64,000 nucleotides of DNA from Clostridia bacterium (GTDB lineage: Bacteria > Bacillota > Clostridia > Christensenellales > Aristaeellaceae), in NCBI GenBank assembly GCA_017938695.1, contig JAGBBA010000031.1, forward strand, positions 62,001 to 126,000, read 5' to 3'. Below are positions 46,445 to 53,664 of this stretch, in pieces; the stretch's first letter is position 1, and every line of letters starts with the position of its first letter. The notes beneath the pieces were generated by a model that was not told where the DNA came from, did not search any database, and worked only from the letters and a program-made list of their open reading frames with translations. A program made the position numbers and the translations under genes.

Positions 46445-47461
46445 ATGTCCGAGATCGTCAAGCCCGAAAAGAAACCCATTATTTTCTCCGGCATCCAGCC
46501 CTCCGGCACGCTGACGCTGGGCAACTACATCGGCGCGCTGAAGAACTTCTCCGTTCTGCAGGACGACTACGACTGCATTTACTGCATCGTGGATATGCAC
46601 GCTATCACCGTGCGCCAGAATCCTGCTGACCTGCGCCGCCGCTGCATGGAGCTGGCCGCCATTTACATCGCCAGCGGCCTGGATCCCAAGAAGAGCCTGA
46701 TCTACTGCCAGAGCCATGTTACCGGCCACGCCGAGCTGGCATGGATCCTGAACTGCTTCACCTACATGGGTGAACTGAACCGCATGACCCAGTACAAGGA
46801 CAAGGCCGCCAAGCATGCCGATAACATCAACGCCGGCCTGTTCACCTATCCCGTGCTGATGGCCGCCGACATTCTTCTGTTCCAAACCAACATGGTGCCC
46901 GTGGGCGTTGACCAGAAACAGCACCTGGAGCTGTGCCGCGACGTGGCCCAGCGCTTCAACGGCGTGTACGGCGACGTGTTCACCATTCCCGAGCCCTACA
47001 TCGCCAAGGTAGGCAGCAAGATCATGAGCCTGCAGGAGCCCACCCGCAAGATGTCCAAGTCCGATCCCGAGGACACCTTTGTGGCCCTGCTGGACGACCC
47101 CGACACCATCCGCCGCAAGATCAAGCGTGCCGTGACCGACAGCGATGGCGAGATCCGCTTCGATCCTGAGAATAAGCCCGGCGTGAGCAACCTGCTGTCC
47201 ATCATGAGTGCCTTGGGCGCTGGCAGCATCGACAGCCTGGTGGCCGAGCTGGCTGGCCAGGGCTACGGCACCCTGAAGACCCGCACGGCCGATTGCGTCA
47301 TTGCTGCCCTTGAGCCCCTCCAGACCGAGTACAAGAAGCTCATTGCCGACAAGGGCTACTTGCAGGGCATCCTGGACGAGAACGCTAAGACCGCCAACTA
47401 CCTCGCCAACAAGACCCTGCGCAAGGTGCAGAAGAAAGTTGGTTTCGCCACCCGGGGTTAA
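46445..47461 (+). CDS. trpS: Tryptophanyl-tRNA synthetase
   Basis: This 338-residue class Ic synthetase charges tRNA-Trp. It has the GIQPSGTLTLGNYIGAL segment (HIGH-equivalent), the ADILLFQTNMVPVGVDQKQH region that contacts Trp and ATP, and the KMSKS loop in EPTRKMSKSDPEDTF. Length is standard. AAGGAGG lies 8 bases before the ATG. Regulation by the T-box leader is clear. The stop codon is inside the first of four consecutive short-loop hairpins. No other tryptophan gene is adjacent. Confidence 0.98.
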   Translation: MSEIVKPEKKPIIFSGIQPSGTLTLGNYIGALKNFSVLQDDYDCIYCIVDMHAITVRQNPADLRRRCMELAAIYIASGLDPKKSLIYCQSHVTGHAELAWILNCFTYMGELNRMTQYKDKAAKHADNINAGLFTYPVLMAADILLFQTNMVPVGVDQKQHLELCRDVAQRFNGVYGDVFTIPEPYIAKVGSKIMSLQEPTRKMSKSDPEDTFVALLDDPDTIRRKIKRAVTDSDGEIRFDPENKPGVSNLLSIMSALGAGSIDSLVAELAGQGYGTLKTRTADCVIAALEPLQTEYKKLIADKGYLQGILDENAKTANYLANKTLRKVQKKVGFATRG

Positions 47462-47559
47462 GGGCTCTGCCCTTAACAATCCCGGCAGGGGCGCTGCCCC
47501 TGCACCCCGCCCAAGGGGCCTTGCCCCTTGGGAATCCCCACGAAGGGCCGTTCGGCCCT
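47458..47559. repeat. Array of four short-loop hairpins after trpS
   Basis: Four perfect inverted repeats lie end to end: TTAAGGGC-TCT-GCCCTTAA (47458-47476), GCAGGGGC-GCT-GCCCCTGC (47485-47503), CCAAGGGGC-CTT-GCCCCTTGG (47511-47531) and AGGGCCG-TT-CGGCCCT (47544-47559). Loops are 2-3 bases. The units differ in sequence, so this is an array of palindromes of the REP/hairpin type rather than a tandem repeat. Confidence 0.85.
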
Positions 47560-47592
47560 CTCGACACCCATTTTTTGAGCATGATTGGCACA

Positions 47593-47624
47593 AAAAAGCA
47601 GCTTGAGCGATCAAGCTGCTTTTT
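47593..47624. terminator. Bidirectional terminator between trpS and the Nudix gene
   Basis: AAAAAGCAGCTTGA / TCAAGCTGCTTTTT forms a perfect 14-bp stem with a 4-base loop and U-tracts on both strands. Confidence 0.9.
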
Positions 47625-47625
47625 G

Positions 47626-48078
47626 TTATGTCAGAATATCAAACCACTGGTCGCCGTCAAGGCGGAAGGTATGCTCGCTCAGATTGTCGTTCAGGAAAAC
47701 TTGGAGCATGTTTTCGAAATTGTCGGCCAGGGGAGCCGCGGGCAGGTCGGAAAGCGGCATCCACCATACGCGGCCTTCCTCGGAGGAGTGGAGCTCGCCC
47801 TCGTATTCGCCGGTTTTGTACAGCAGCACCATATGGCGCACGCCGCGCTTATGCCAATGCTTGACGCCGCATAGCCGGGGTTGACGGATGGTCAGGCCGG
47901 TTTCTTCCTGCACCTCGCGGATCACGGCCTGGGCAAAGGTTTCGCCGGGTTCCACATGGCCGCCGGGAAAGACGATACCGGGCCACTTGGGGTCGACGCG
48001 CTCCTGGACAAGAACGTTGCCCTGGCCGTCATAGACCATGCACATGTTGGTGAAAATCACCTGTTCGGGTGTGTGCAT
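47626..48078 (-). CDS. Nudix hydrolase
   Basis: This 150-residue protein has a complete Nudix box, GGHVEPGETFAQAVIREVQE followed by ETGL, with the metal-binding REVQEE pattern, and upstream FPGG. It resembles MutT/8-oxo-dGTP diphosphatase-type enzymes (GNVLVQERVDPKWPGIVFPG), but the nucleotide or sugar-nucleotide substrate cannot be read from sequence. The start was set at the ATG at 48078, which has AAGGAG 8 bases upstream; a GTG at 48087 abuts the site and is unlikely. It is the last gene of the operon that begins with proA. Confidence 0.9.
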   Translation of the reverse strand: MHTPEQVIFTNMCMVYDGQGNVLVQERVDPKWPGIVFPGGHVEPGETFAQAVIREVQEETGLTIRQPRLCGVKHWHKRGVRHMVLLYKTGEYEGELHSSEEGRVWWMPLSDLPAAPLADNFENMLQVFLNDNLSEHTFRLDGDQWFDILT

Positions 48079-48090
48079 TGGAGTCACTCC

Positions 48091-48525
48091 TTACAGCGTT
48101 TTGTGAAACCAGATGGTGCGGTTGACTTCTTCAAAGCCGATGGCCAGGTGAAAGGCCAAGCTGTCGGTGTTGTCGATCTCGCAGTCGCTGGCGAACTCGG
48201 TGCAGCCGACGCTGCGCGCCCATGCTTCGCAGGCGGCAACCAGCTGCCGGGCAACGCCCTTGTGATGATGCTCAGACTGCACATAAACGCCTTCAAGGAA
48301 GCCCACGGGGCTGGTTTCGCAGCCCTCCACATAGTCGTGGCGGAGCTGGCATTGGGCGAAGCCGATGGGACTTTCGCTGTCATAGGCAAGGAAACATGCG
48401 GCTTCGCTGGCCTGGGTCAGATCTACAAACTCCGGCTCCAGCTCGGCGGGATCATGCTCCCACATCTGGCTGGCCAGCTGGGCAAGGGTCATGCTATCGG
48501 CAGGCGTTGCTTTGCGGATGGTCAT
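48091..48525 (-). CDS. AAC(6')-like GNAT acetyltransferase
   Basis: This 144-residue GNAT protein closely follows the AAC(6')-I subfamily pattern: PIGFAQCQLRHDYVEGCETS with PVGFLEGVYV, then the acetyl-CoA loop HHKGVARQLVAACEAWARSV, CTEFASDCEIDNTDSLAFHL and GFEEVNRTIWFHKTL. Enzymes of this subfamily acetylate the 6'-amino group of aminoglycosides, but chromosomal relatives often have other substrates. It sits in a housekeeping operon, with no mobile-element genes near, so intrinsic or unrelated activity is more likely than acquired resistance. Full length with an ATG after GAGGTGAC. Confidence 0.85.
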   Translation of the reverse strand: MTIRKATPADSMTLAQLASQMWEHDPAELEPEFVDLTQASEAACFLAYDSESPIGFAQCQLRHDYVEGCETSPVGFLEGVYVQSEHHHKGVARQLVAACEAWARSVGCTEFASDCEIDNTDSLAFHLAIGFEEVNRTIWFHKTL

Positions 48526-48534
48526 CGTGTCACC

Positions 48535-49101
48535 TCACTGCTTCTGGATGATAAAGCACTCCGGCCTGCCGGGGCCTGCATTCAGGAAACGGTTATGCAG
48601 CACGTTGTACTCCTGGGGACGCAAGGTAGCAAGCCAATCCGCCAGGGCGTAGCGTTCCTTGTCGCCCTCGGCATGGCCGGGATAGGCGCACACGGTGCAG
48701 ATGCCGCCCTTTTCCAGCAGGGCCAGGCAGGCGGAAATAGCGGTATGGGTGGTTTCCCAAAGGGTGGTGATGGACTTGTCGCCCCCAGGCAGCCAGCCCA
48801 GGTTGAACACTGCTGCGCGGACGGGCGTAGTGACGCGCTCGGCCACATGCTGATGCCCTTCAGCATACAGGGTACAGCGGTCGATCAGGCCCTTTTCGGT
48901 CAGAGCGGCGGCGGTGCGTTGAACGGCATCCGGCTGGATATCAAAGCCGATGATATGTCCGCCGGGGCCCACCAGCTCGGCCAGCATGCAGGTGTCGTGG
49001 CCGTTGCCCAGGGTGGCGTCGATCACGGTGTCGCCGGGCCGGATCACCTGGCGCAGGGCATCCGCTGCCAGATACCGGGCGGAACGTAGCTCGTAGGACA
49101 T
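48535..49101 (-). CDS. mnmM: MnmM (YtqB)-type tRNA methyltransferase
   Basis: This 188-residue class I SAM methyltransferase has motif I VIDATLGNGHDTCMLAELVG, GFDIQPDAVQRTAAAL, the GHQHVAE segment and VRAAVFNLGWLPGGDKSITT, which is the YtqB/MnmM family pattern. MnmM methylates nm5s2U to mnm5s2U at the tRNA wobble position in Gram-positive bacteria. The N-terminus ARYLAADALRQVIRPGD is short, as expected for the family. It starts 3 bases after the pseudouridine synthase ends. Assignment rests on family pattern; activity is inferred. Confidence 0.85.
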   Translation of the reverse strand: MSYELRSARYLAADALRQVIRPGDTVIDATLGNGHDTCMLAELVGPGGHIIGFDIQPDAVQRTAAALTEKGLIDRCTLYAEGHQHVAERVTTPVRAAVFNLGWLPGGDKSITTLWETTHTAISACLALLEKGGICTVCAYPGHAEGDKERYALADWLATLRPQEYNVLHNRFLNAGPGRPECFIIQKQ

Positions 49102-49103
49102 GG

Positions 49104-49814
49104 TTACAGCTCCTTCAGCTTGCGGATCTCATTGGGGGTCAGTTGCCGCCACTGGCCCCGGGGCAGGTCGCCCAGCTGGATGGGGCCGAAGCCCACGCGC
49201 TTGAGCTGCACCACCTGGTGGCCCACGGCCTCAAACATGCGGCGTACCTGACGGTAACGGCCCTCGTGGATGGTCACCAGCAGCACGGTGTCAAAGGCTT
49301 CGTACCGCACCACGCGGACATGGGCAGGGGAGGTCAGCCGTCCGTCCAGCTGCACACCGGCGCGCAGGCGGCGGAGGGACTCTTCCTCCACACGGTTGCT
49401 CACCTTGGCCAGGTAGGTCTTGTCCACCTCATGGCTGGGGTGAAGCAGGCTGTTCATCATGTCGCCGTCGTTGGTGAGCAGCAGCAGGCCCTCGCTGTCA
49501 AAGTCCAGGCGGCCGACAGGGTACAGGCGGACAGGATAGTCGCGGAACTTGTCCATCACCGTGGCGCGGCCCTCGGGGTCGGACACAGTGGTCACTTCGC
49601 CCACGGGCTTGTAATAGGCCAGGTAGTGCTTCTCTTCCTCCATGTGGATCAGAGCACCGTCCACAGTGATCTTGTCGGCGGTTTCATCCACCTGAACGCC
49701 CATTTCGGTCACCACAAGGCCGTTAACGGCCACATGGCCTTCGGCGATCAGCTTTTCGGAGGCGCGGCGGGAGGCTACGCCGCTCAGGGCGAGATATTTT
49801 TGCAAACGCATCAT
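49104..49814 (-). CDS. rluB: RluB/RsuA family rRNA pseudouridine synthase
   Basis: This 236-residue enzyme has an N-terminal S4 domain (MRLQKYLALSGVASRRASEK, GHVAVNGLVV) and the pseudouridine synthase core with the catalytic aspartate in PVGRLDFDSEGLLLLTNDGD, then VRRMFEAVGHQVVQLKRVGF with GPIQLGDL. RluB modifies 23S rRNA and RsuA 16S rRNA; sequence by eye favours RluB, common in Firmicutes. Two consecutive ATG codons start it, and the ribosome site is weak. Located inside the proA operon with other RNA-modifying and acetyltransferase genes. Confidence 0.9.
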   Translation of the reverse strand: MMRLQKYLALSGVASRRASEKLIAEGHVAVNGLVVTEMGVQVDETADKITVDGALIHMEEEKHYLAYYKPVGEVTTVSDPEGRATVMDKFRDYPVRLYPVGRLDFDSEGLLLLTNDGDMMNSLLHPSHEVDKTYLAKVSNRVEEESLRRLRAGVQLDGRLTSPAHVRVVRYEAFDTVLLVTIHEGRYRQVRRMFEAVGHQVVQLKRVGFGPIQLGDLPRGQWRQLTPNEIRKLKEL

Positions 49815-49823
49815 AGCGGAGAA

Positions 49824-50390
49824 TCAACCTTTCTGGTTCGTTCGGTAAAAGAATAGCTGGCAGGCGCGGCGGGCCAGGGGCTTGTCGCGCTCGGCATCGG
49901 TATAGGCAAGGGCAAGGCGGTCCATGCCCTGAAGGGCAAAGCCACGGTGCTCGCAGAACTGGCAGGCAGCCGGGTTGGTATCGGTCACGTGGATGGTCAG
50001 GCCGCGCATGCCCTGCTTTTCGGCAAAGCCCTGGCAGGATTCCAGCAGCAGACTGGCCACGCCGGTGCGGCGGTGGGCGGCATCCACACGAATGTCGATG
50101 ATCCGTGCCCACTGGGTGACAGCGTCGGCCATCACGGCGGCCTGACCCACGAAGCTGCCGTCATCCTCAAAGGCAGCGAACATGGCAGCCTGGGGCAAGC
50201 GAAGCAGCAGGTTCGGGTCGGCCATGGGCTCGGCAGGGAAGCTGCGCCACTCGGCCCGGGGCAGGGGCACATAGCCCAGGGTGAACCCAGCGCGGCCAAT
50301 GCGCAGCATGACCTCTTCGCCCACCAGGGAGGCATCGGATACAGGCCGGAGCTTATCAACCAGCTCGGGCGTAAGCTTGTGTACGATCAA
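49824..50390 (-). CDS. GNAT family N-acetyltransferase
   Basis: This 188-residue protein has a GNAT core at residues about 75-165: MFAAFEDDGSFVGQAAVMAD, DIRVDAAHRRTGVASLLLES (the acetyl-CoA pyrophosphate loop) and TNPAACQFCEHRGFALQGM. The acceptor is unknown. Translation seems to start at TTG (50390), as GGAGGT lies 10 bases upstream and no ATG is available. It lies between the HAD phosphatase and the pseudouridine synthase. An alternative role as a protein N-acetyltransferase cannot be excluded. Confidence 0.85.
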   Translation of the reverse strand: MIVHKLTPELVDKLRPVSDASLVGEEVMLRIGRAGFTLGYVPLPRAEWRSFPAEPMADPNLLLRLPQAAMFAAFEDDGSFVGQAAVMADAVTQWARIIDIRVDAAHRRTGVASLLLESCQGFAEKQGMRGLTIHVTDTNPAACQFCEHRGFALQGMDRLALAYTDAERDKPLARRACQLFFYRTNQKG

Positions 50391-50396
50391 GTGCGT

Positions 50397-51047
50397 TTAC
50401 CTCCAATGGACATGGGGAGCATCGGGCAGTGCGGCAACCAGCTTTTTGTGGGGATCCACCAGCATGGGCAAGGCGACCATACGCAGCATGGGCGCATCAG
50501 AAGGGGAGTCGCCATAGGCCCGGGATGCGGCTGCATCAAGCTCGATGCCGTTTTCCTGGAGCCAGGCGGCGATGCGGCGGGGCTTTTCTTCGCCCTTGCA
50601 GTTGGCGGCGATGCGACCGGTGTAGCAGTCATTCTCCTTCAGGCAGGGGGTGGCCAGCACGGCATCCACCGGCAGGAACTCCGGCAGTAGGTGCATGTAT
50701 AGGTCAACCGAGGCAGACACCACCACAATGGTATACCCTTCGGCCTTCAGCCGCCACAACTCAGCGACGCCCTGCTCAAACAGCCTGGGTGTGATGATCT
50801 CCCGGAAAAAGCCTCGCGCAAGTTCATCTATTTCCTCCTGGGTTTTACCCTTGATGAAGGAAAAGGTAGATTCCTTGGCACCGCTGATCTTCTCCGGGTG
50901 TCCCAGCTGCAATAGGTATCCCTTGGCTGAGCGGAAAAGCTGCGTCCAGGGGGCGGCACCCTTGCGGATGGCGTAAAGCAGGAAGGGCACAACGGAATCG
51001 CCCCGGCAGAGGGTGTCGTCAAAATCAAAGAAGGCGCATTTGGTCAT
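50397..51047 (-). CDS. HAD-IB family phosphatase (SerB-like)
   Basis: This 216-residue protein has HAD motif I FFDFDDTLCRGDSVVPFL, motif II VVVSASVDLYMHLL, a conserved lysine region CKGEEKPRRI, and motif III/IV AYGDSPSDAPMLRM, with a helical cap between motifs I and II. This is the HAD-IB layout of phosphoserine-phosphatase-like enzymes. It may act on phosphoserine or another small phosphate ester. The ATG overlaps the proA stop (TGATG), so translation is coupled to ProA. Confidence 0.9.
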   Translation of the reverse strand: MTKCAFFDFDDTLCRGDSVVPFLLYAIRKGAAPWTQLFRSAKGYLLQLGHPEKISGAKESTFSFIKGKTQEEIDELARGFFREIITPRLFEQGVAELWRLKAEGYTIVVVSASVDLYMHLLPEFLPVDAVLATPCLKENDCYTGRIAANCKGEEKPRRIAAWLQENGIELDAAASRAYGDSPSDAPMLRMVALPMLVDPHKKLVAALPDAPHVHWR

Positions 51048-52345
51048 CACAGCGGACAATCCTCGTTCAGCAGCTTGTGGGTATACTGGCGCGTGCCGTT
51101 CTTCATTTCGGCCATCAGCTGGCCGGAACCCAGCAGCTTGTACTTGTAGGTGGTCAGGCCCTCCAGACCCATGGGGCCACGGGCGTGGATCTTGCCGGTG
51201 GCGATGCCCACCTCTGCGCCGAAGCCGTAGACGAAGCCGTCGGCAAAACGGGTGGAAACATTATGGTACACCCCTGCGCTGTCCACACGGGTCAGGAATG
51301 CCTGGGCAGCAGCAGTGTCTGCGGTAACGATGCAATCGGTATGGTGGCTGCCGTAGCGGTTCACATGGTCGATGGCGGCATCCAGGCCAGGCACAACCTT
51401 GATGGACAGGGTGTAGTCCAGGTATTCGGCATGCCAGTCGTCCTCGGTGGCAGGTTCGCAGGGAATGATGCTCTGCACGGTTTCATCGCCGATGAGCTTC
51501 ACGTTCTTGGCCTGCATGGCGGGCAGCAGTTTAGGCAGGTAGTCTGAGGCGACAGCTTCGTGCACCAGCAGGGTTTCCATGGCGTTGCACACGGCCACGT
51601 TTTGCGTCTTGCTGTCCACGGCGATGCTGACGGCCATATCCAGGTCGGCGGCCTTGTCCACATATACATGGCACACGCCGTCGGCATGGCCCAGCACGGG
51701 GATGCGGCTGTTGTCCATAATGTAGCGCACGAACTCATTGCTGCCGCGGGGGATGATCAGGTCGATCAGGGTATCCTCCTTGAGCATGGCAGCCACGTCC
51801 TCGCGGCTTTCCAGCAGCTGGGCGAAATCAGCGGGCATGCCGGTCTTTTTAGCGGCGGCTCGGAGAGCCTCGCACAGCTCCTTGTTGGTCTTCATGGCTT
51901 CACGGCCGCCCTTGAGCAGCACAGCGTTGCCGCTCTTCAGGGCCAGGGAAGCGATCTGCACCAGGGCATCGGGGCGGCTCTCAAAAATCACGCCGATGAC
52001 GCCGATGGGGCAGGTAATGCGGTACAGGTTCAGCCCTTCGGTGAGCTCGCGGCTCAGGGTCGTTTGACCGATGGGGTCAGGGAGATCCGCCAGGGCGCGC
52101 AGACCGGCAGTGACGGCGGCCAGCTTTTCCTCGGCAAACTTCAGCCGTCCCAGCAGGGGCGCGGCCAGCTGATCCTGCTCAGCCTTGGCAAGATCGGCAC
52201 GGTTAGCTGCAAAGATTGCCTCCTTGCGGCTTTCGAGTTCGTCGGCCATGGCAAGCAGCGCGGCGTTGCGGGCAGTCAGGTCGGACGCAGCCAGCGTCCA
52301 GGCAGCAGAGCGGGCATCATAGGCCATCTGGTGAAGATCATTCAT
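51047..52345 (-). CDS. proA: Glutamate-5-semialdehyde dehydrogenase
   Basis: This 432-residue enzyme reduces gamma-glutamyl phosphate in proline synthesis. It shows the ALDH-like signatures CPIGVIGVIFESRPDALVQI, GNAVLLKGGREAMKTN, LIIPRGSNEFVRYI, and the catalytic cysteine in AVCNAMETLLVHEAV, and the family end MGLEGLTTYKYKLLGSGQ. The usual partner proB is not adjacent. The start at 52345 has GGAGG 8 bases upstream. First gene of a seven-gene minus-strand operon and divergent from smpB. Confidence 0.97.
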   Translation of the reverse strand: MNDLHQMAYDARSAAWTLAASDLTARNAALLAMADELESRKEAIFAANRADLAKAEQDQLAAPLLGRLKFAEEKLAAVTAGLRALADLPDPIGQTTLSRELTEGLNLYRITCPIGVIGVIFESRPDALVQIASLALKSGNAVLLKGGREAMKTNKELCEALRAAAKKTGMPADFAQLLESREDVAAMLKEDTLIDLIIPRGSNEFVRYIMDNSRIPVLGHADGVCHVYVDKAADLDMAVSIAVDSKTQNVAVCNAMETLLVHEAVASDYLPKLLPAMQAKNVKLIGDETVQSIIPCEPATEDDWHAEYLDYTLSIKVVPGLDAAIDHVNRYGSHHTDCIVTADTAAAQAFLTRVDSAGVYHNVSTRFADGFVYGFGAEVGIATGKIHARGPMGLEGLTTYKYKLLGSGQLMAEMKNGTRQYTHKLLNEDCPL

Positions 52346-52370
52346 CGGCAAAACCTCCCTTGATTCGTCC

Positions 52371-52421
52371 ATTATATCAGAAAAAATCAGGATTGCAATG
52401 CCGCGAAAGCTATGCTATACT
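52371..52421. promoter_or_regulatory. Divergent proA/smpB promoters sharing one palindromic -35 box
   Basis: TTGCAA at 52393-52398 is its own reverse complement. On the plus strand it is 17 bases before TATACT (52416-52421), reading toward smpB. On the minus strand it is 16 bases before TATAAT (52376-52371), reading toward proA. Both predicted starts lie a suitable distance from the genes. Confidence 0.7.
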
Positions 52422-52462
52422 AAGAATCCACCTAAAGTACAATCGTGAAGGAGGCGTTGGCG

Positions 52463-52930
52463 GTGCCGCACCAAAAGGGTATCAAGTCTGTGGCGCAGAA
52501 CCGCAAGGCTTTCCACGATTACTTTGTGGAGGAACGCTACGAATGCGGCATTGCGCTGTTCGGCACAGAGGTCAAGAGCATCCGTCAGGGCCGTGTGAAC
52601 CTGAAGGAAAGCTGGGCGATCATCCGCAAGGGCGAGGTGTGGGTGGAAGGCATGCACATCAGCCCCTATGAGCAGGGCAACATCTTCAACCGCGATCCCA
52701 TGCGGCCCAAGAAGCTTTTGCTCCACAAGAGCGAGATTCGCAAGCTGGATGGCCTGGTGGCCCGCCAGGGCTATACCCTGGTGCCCCTGGAGATCTACCT
52801 GAAGGATGGCCGCATGAAGGTGCAGCTGGGCCTGTGCAAAGGCAAGCAGCTGCACGACAAGCGTGACAGTGCTGCCAAGCGCGACAGCGATCGTGAGATC
52901 CGCCGTGTGCTGCGTGAGCACAACAAGTAA
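52463..52930 (+). CDS. smpB: SsrA-binding protein SmpB
   Basis: This 155-residue protein binds tmRNA and delivers it to stalled ribosomes. It has KSVAQNRKAFHDYFVEERYE, GIALFGTEVKSIRQGRVNLK and the basic C-terminal tail KGKQLHDKRDSAAKRDSDRE that enters the empty mRNA channel. A GTG start at 52463 is chosen because AAGGAGG lies 8 bases upstream and this gives the normal length; the upstream in-frame GTG at 52445 would place the ribosome site inside the gene. Adjacent to ssrA, its RNA partner. Confidence 0.96.
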   Translation: MPHQKGIKSVAQNRKAFHDYFVEERYECGIALFGTEVKSIRQGRVNLKESWAIIRKGEVWVEGMHISPYEQGNIFNRDPMRPKKLLLHKSEIRKLDGLVARQGYTLVPLEIYLKDGRMKVQLGLCKGKQLHDKRDSAAKRDSDREIRRVLREHNK

Positions 52931-52997
52931 ATGAAAGCGAAAAGTCAGTAGAACGTAAGGAATGCAACTGTGCGAGGCAAGAGCGTCCACCTTATCA

Positions 52998-53205
52998 GTC
53001 AGCGTAAACGCTGACAGCTTCTCCTCAAGGGGAAGCCTCAAGCAAGGTGACGCACCAAAAGCCGTCCGCAGGACTGAAATCGTATCGACCGGCTCTGCTG
53101 GTCGGGCGGGGAGTTTTCGGCAAAGCCGAAAACATTCCTTACAAATTCGGACGACCTCTGGTTGGCCGAATTTGCAAAACCTCGTGAAAACCCCTGGTTT
53201 TCACG
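52998..53205. repeat. Hairpin-rich intergenic region between smpB and ssrA
   Basis: At least six inverted repeats follow one another: GTCAGCG/CGCTGAC (52998-53015), GCTTCTCC/GGGGAAGC (53017-53036), GACCGGC/GCTGGTC (53087-53103), GTTTTCGGC/GCCGAAAAC (53113-53133), CAAATTCGG/CCGAATTTG (53142-53174) and CGTGAAAACC/GGTTTTCACG (53183-53205). Most loops are 3-4 bases. No open frame of note is present. Confidence 0.8.
53073..53142 (+). repeat. Dispersed intergenic repeat, copy 1
   Basis: The order ACTG-AATCGTAT, hairpin 1, a GGCGGGG-like link, GTTTTC hairpin 2, TTCCTTAC is shared with copy 2 at 59395-59458. The stems differ in sequence but keep pairing, as expected for a structured repeat family. 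Confidence 0.75.
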
Positions 53206-53216
53206 AATCCCCATGC

Positions 53217-53560
53217 GGGGATGATCCGGTTTCGACGGGGGTGTCGAGGGCGGGATAAGCGAGCCGTGGACCCAGACCACGATAAAACCGGGAAAAAAAG
53301 TAACTGACAATAGCGATTTCGCTTTCGCGGCTTAATGCCGTGACGTTGGCCCGGGTTGCCTGCGTGCCCGGTTACCAGCGTCATTAACGCAGGGAACGAG
53401 TGTGCCTAAGCTTTGCCGTACACCCGTAACATGAAGCTACCAAGGTCGTCAGCCTGTCAGTGGGCGGGCGGCTGAGGGAATGTTAAATCGCTGACTGCGC
53501 TCGGAGAAGGTCCCGTTCAAGAGCTTTCGGACAGGGGTTCGACTCCCCTCATCTCCACCA
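53217..53560 (+). ncRNA. ssrA: tmRNA (SsrA)
   Basis: The 344-base RNA begins GGGGATGATCCGGTTTCGAC and ends GGGGTTCGACTCCCCTCATC then TCCACCA, the standard tRNA-like ends that pair GGGGATG with CATCTCC; the CCA is encoded. The tag frame ends with codons for DNSDFAFAA and a TAA stop at 53332-53334, so degraded proteins end in AFAA. The resume codon upstream is uncertain (GGA, AAA or GTA). Pseudoknot-like paired segments follow. It works with SmpB, encoded 286 bases upstream, to rescue stalled ribosomes. Confidence 0.96.
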
Positions 53561-53563
53561 ACT

Positions 53564-53601
53564 CATCACCTGGCTGATTTGCAAGCCGGGTGATGTTTTT
53601 T
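53564..53601 (+). terminator. Intrinsic terminator of ssrA
   Basis: CATCACCTGGCT pairs with AGCCGGGTGATG (one G-T pair) around an 8-base loop and is followed by TTTTTTG. Confidence 0.9.
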
Positions 53602-53602
53602 G

Positions 53603-53631
53603 TTGAAAGAGGACGTAAGGTATGGTACAAT
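53603..53631 (+). promoter_or_regulatory. Sigma-A-type promoter of the EamA gene
   Basis: TTGAAA at 53603-53608 and TACAAT at 53626-53631 are 17 bases apart, directly after the ssrA terminator. Confidence 0.75.
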
Positions 53632-53664
53632 GCTTTGACTGCTTTATGAAACGAGGCATTTGAT

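Noticed and set aside
47458..47559. Multiple terminators after trpS
   Set aside because: None of the four hairpins is followed by a U-tract; the real terminator is at 47593-47624.
52998..53205. Possible CRISPR array between smpB and ssrA
   Set aside because: The palindromes are all different and unevenly spaced; there is no constant repeat and no cas gene in the window.
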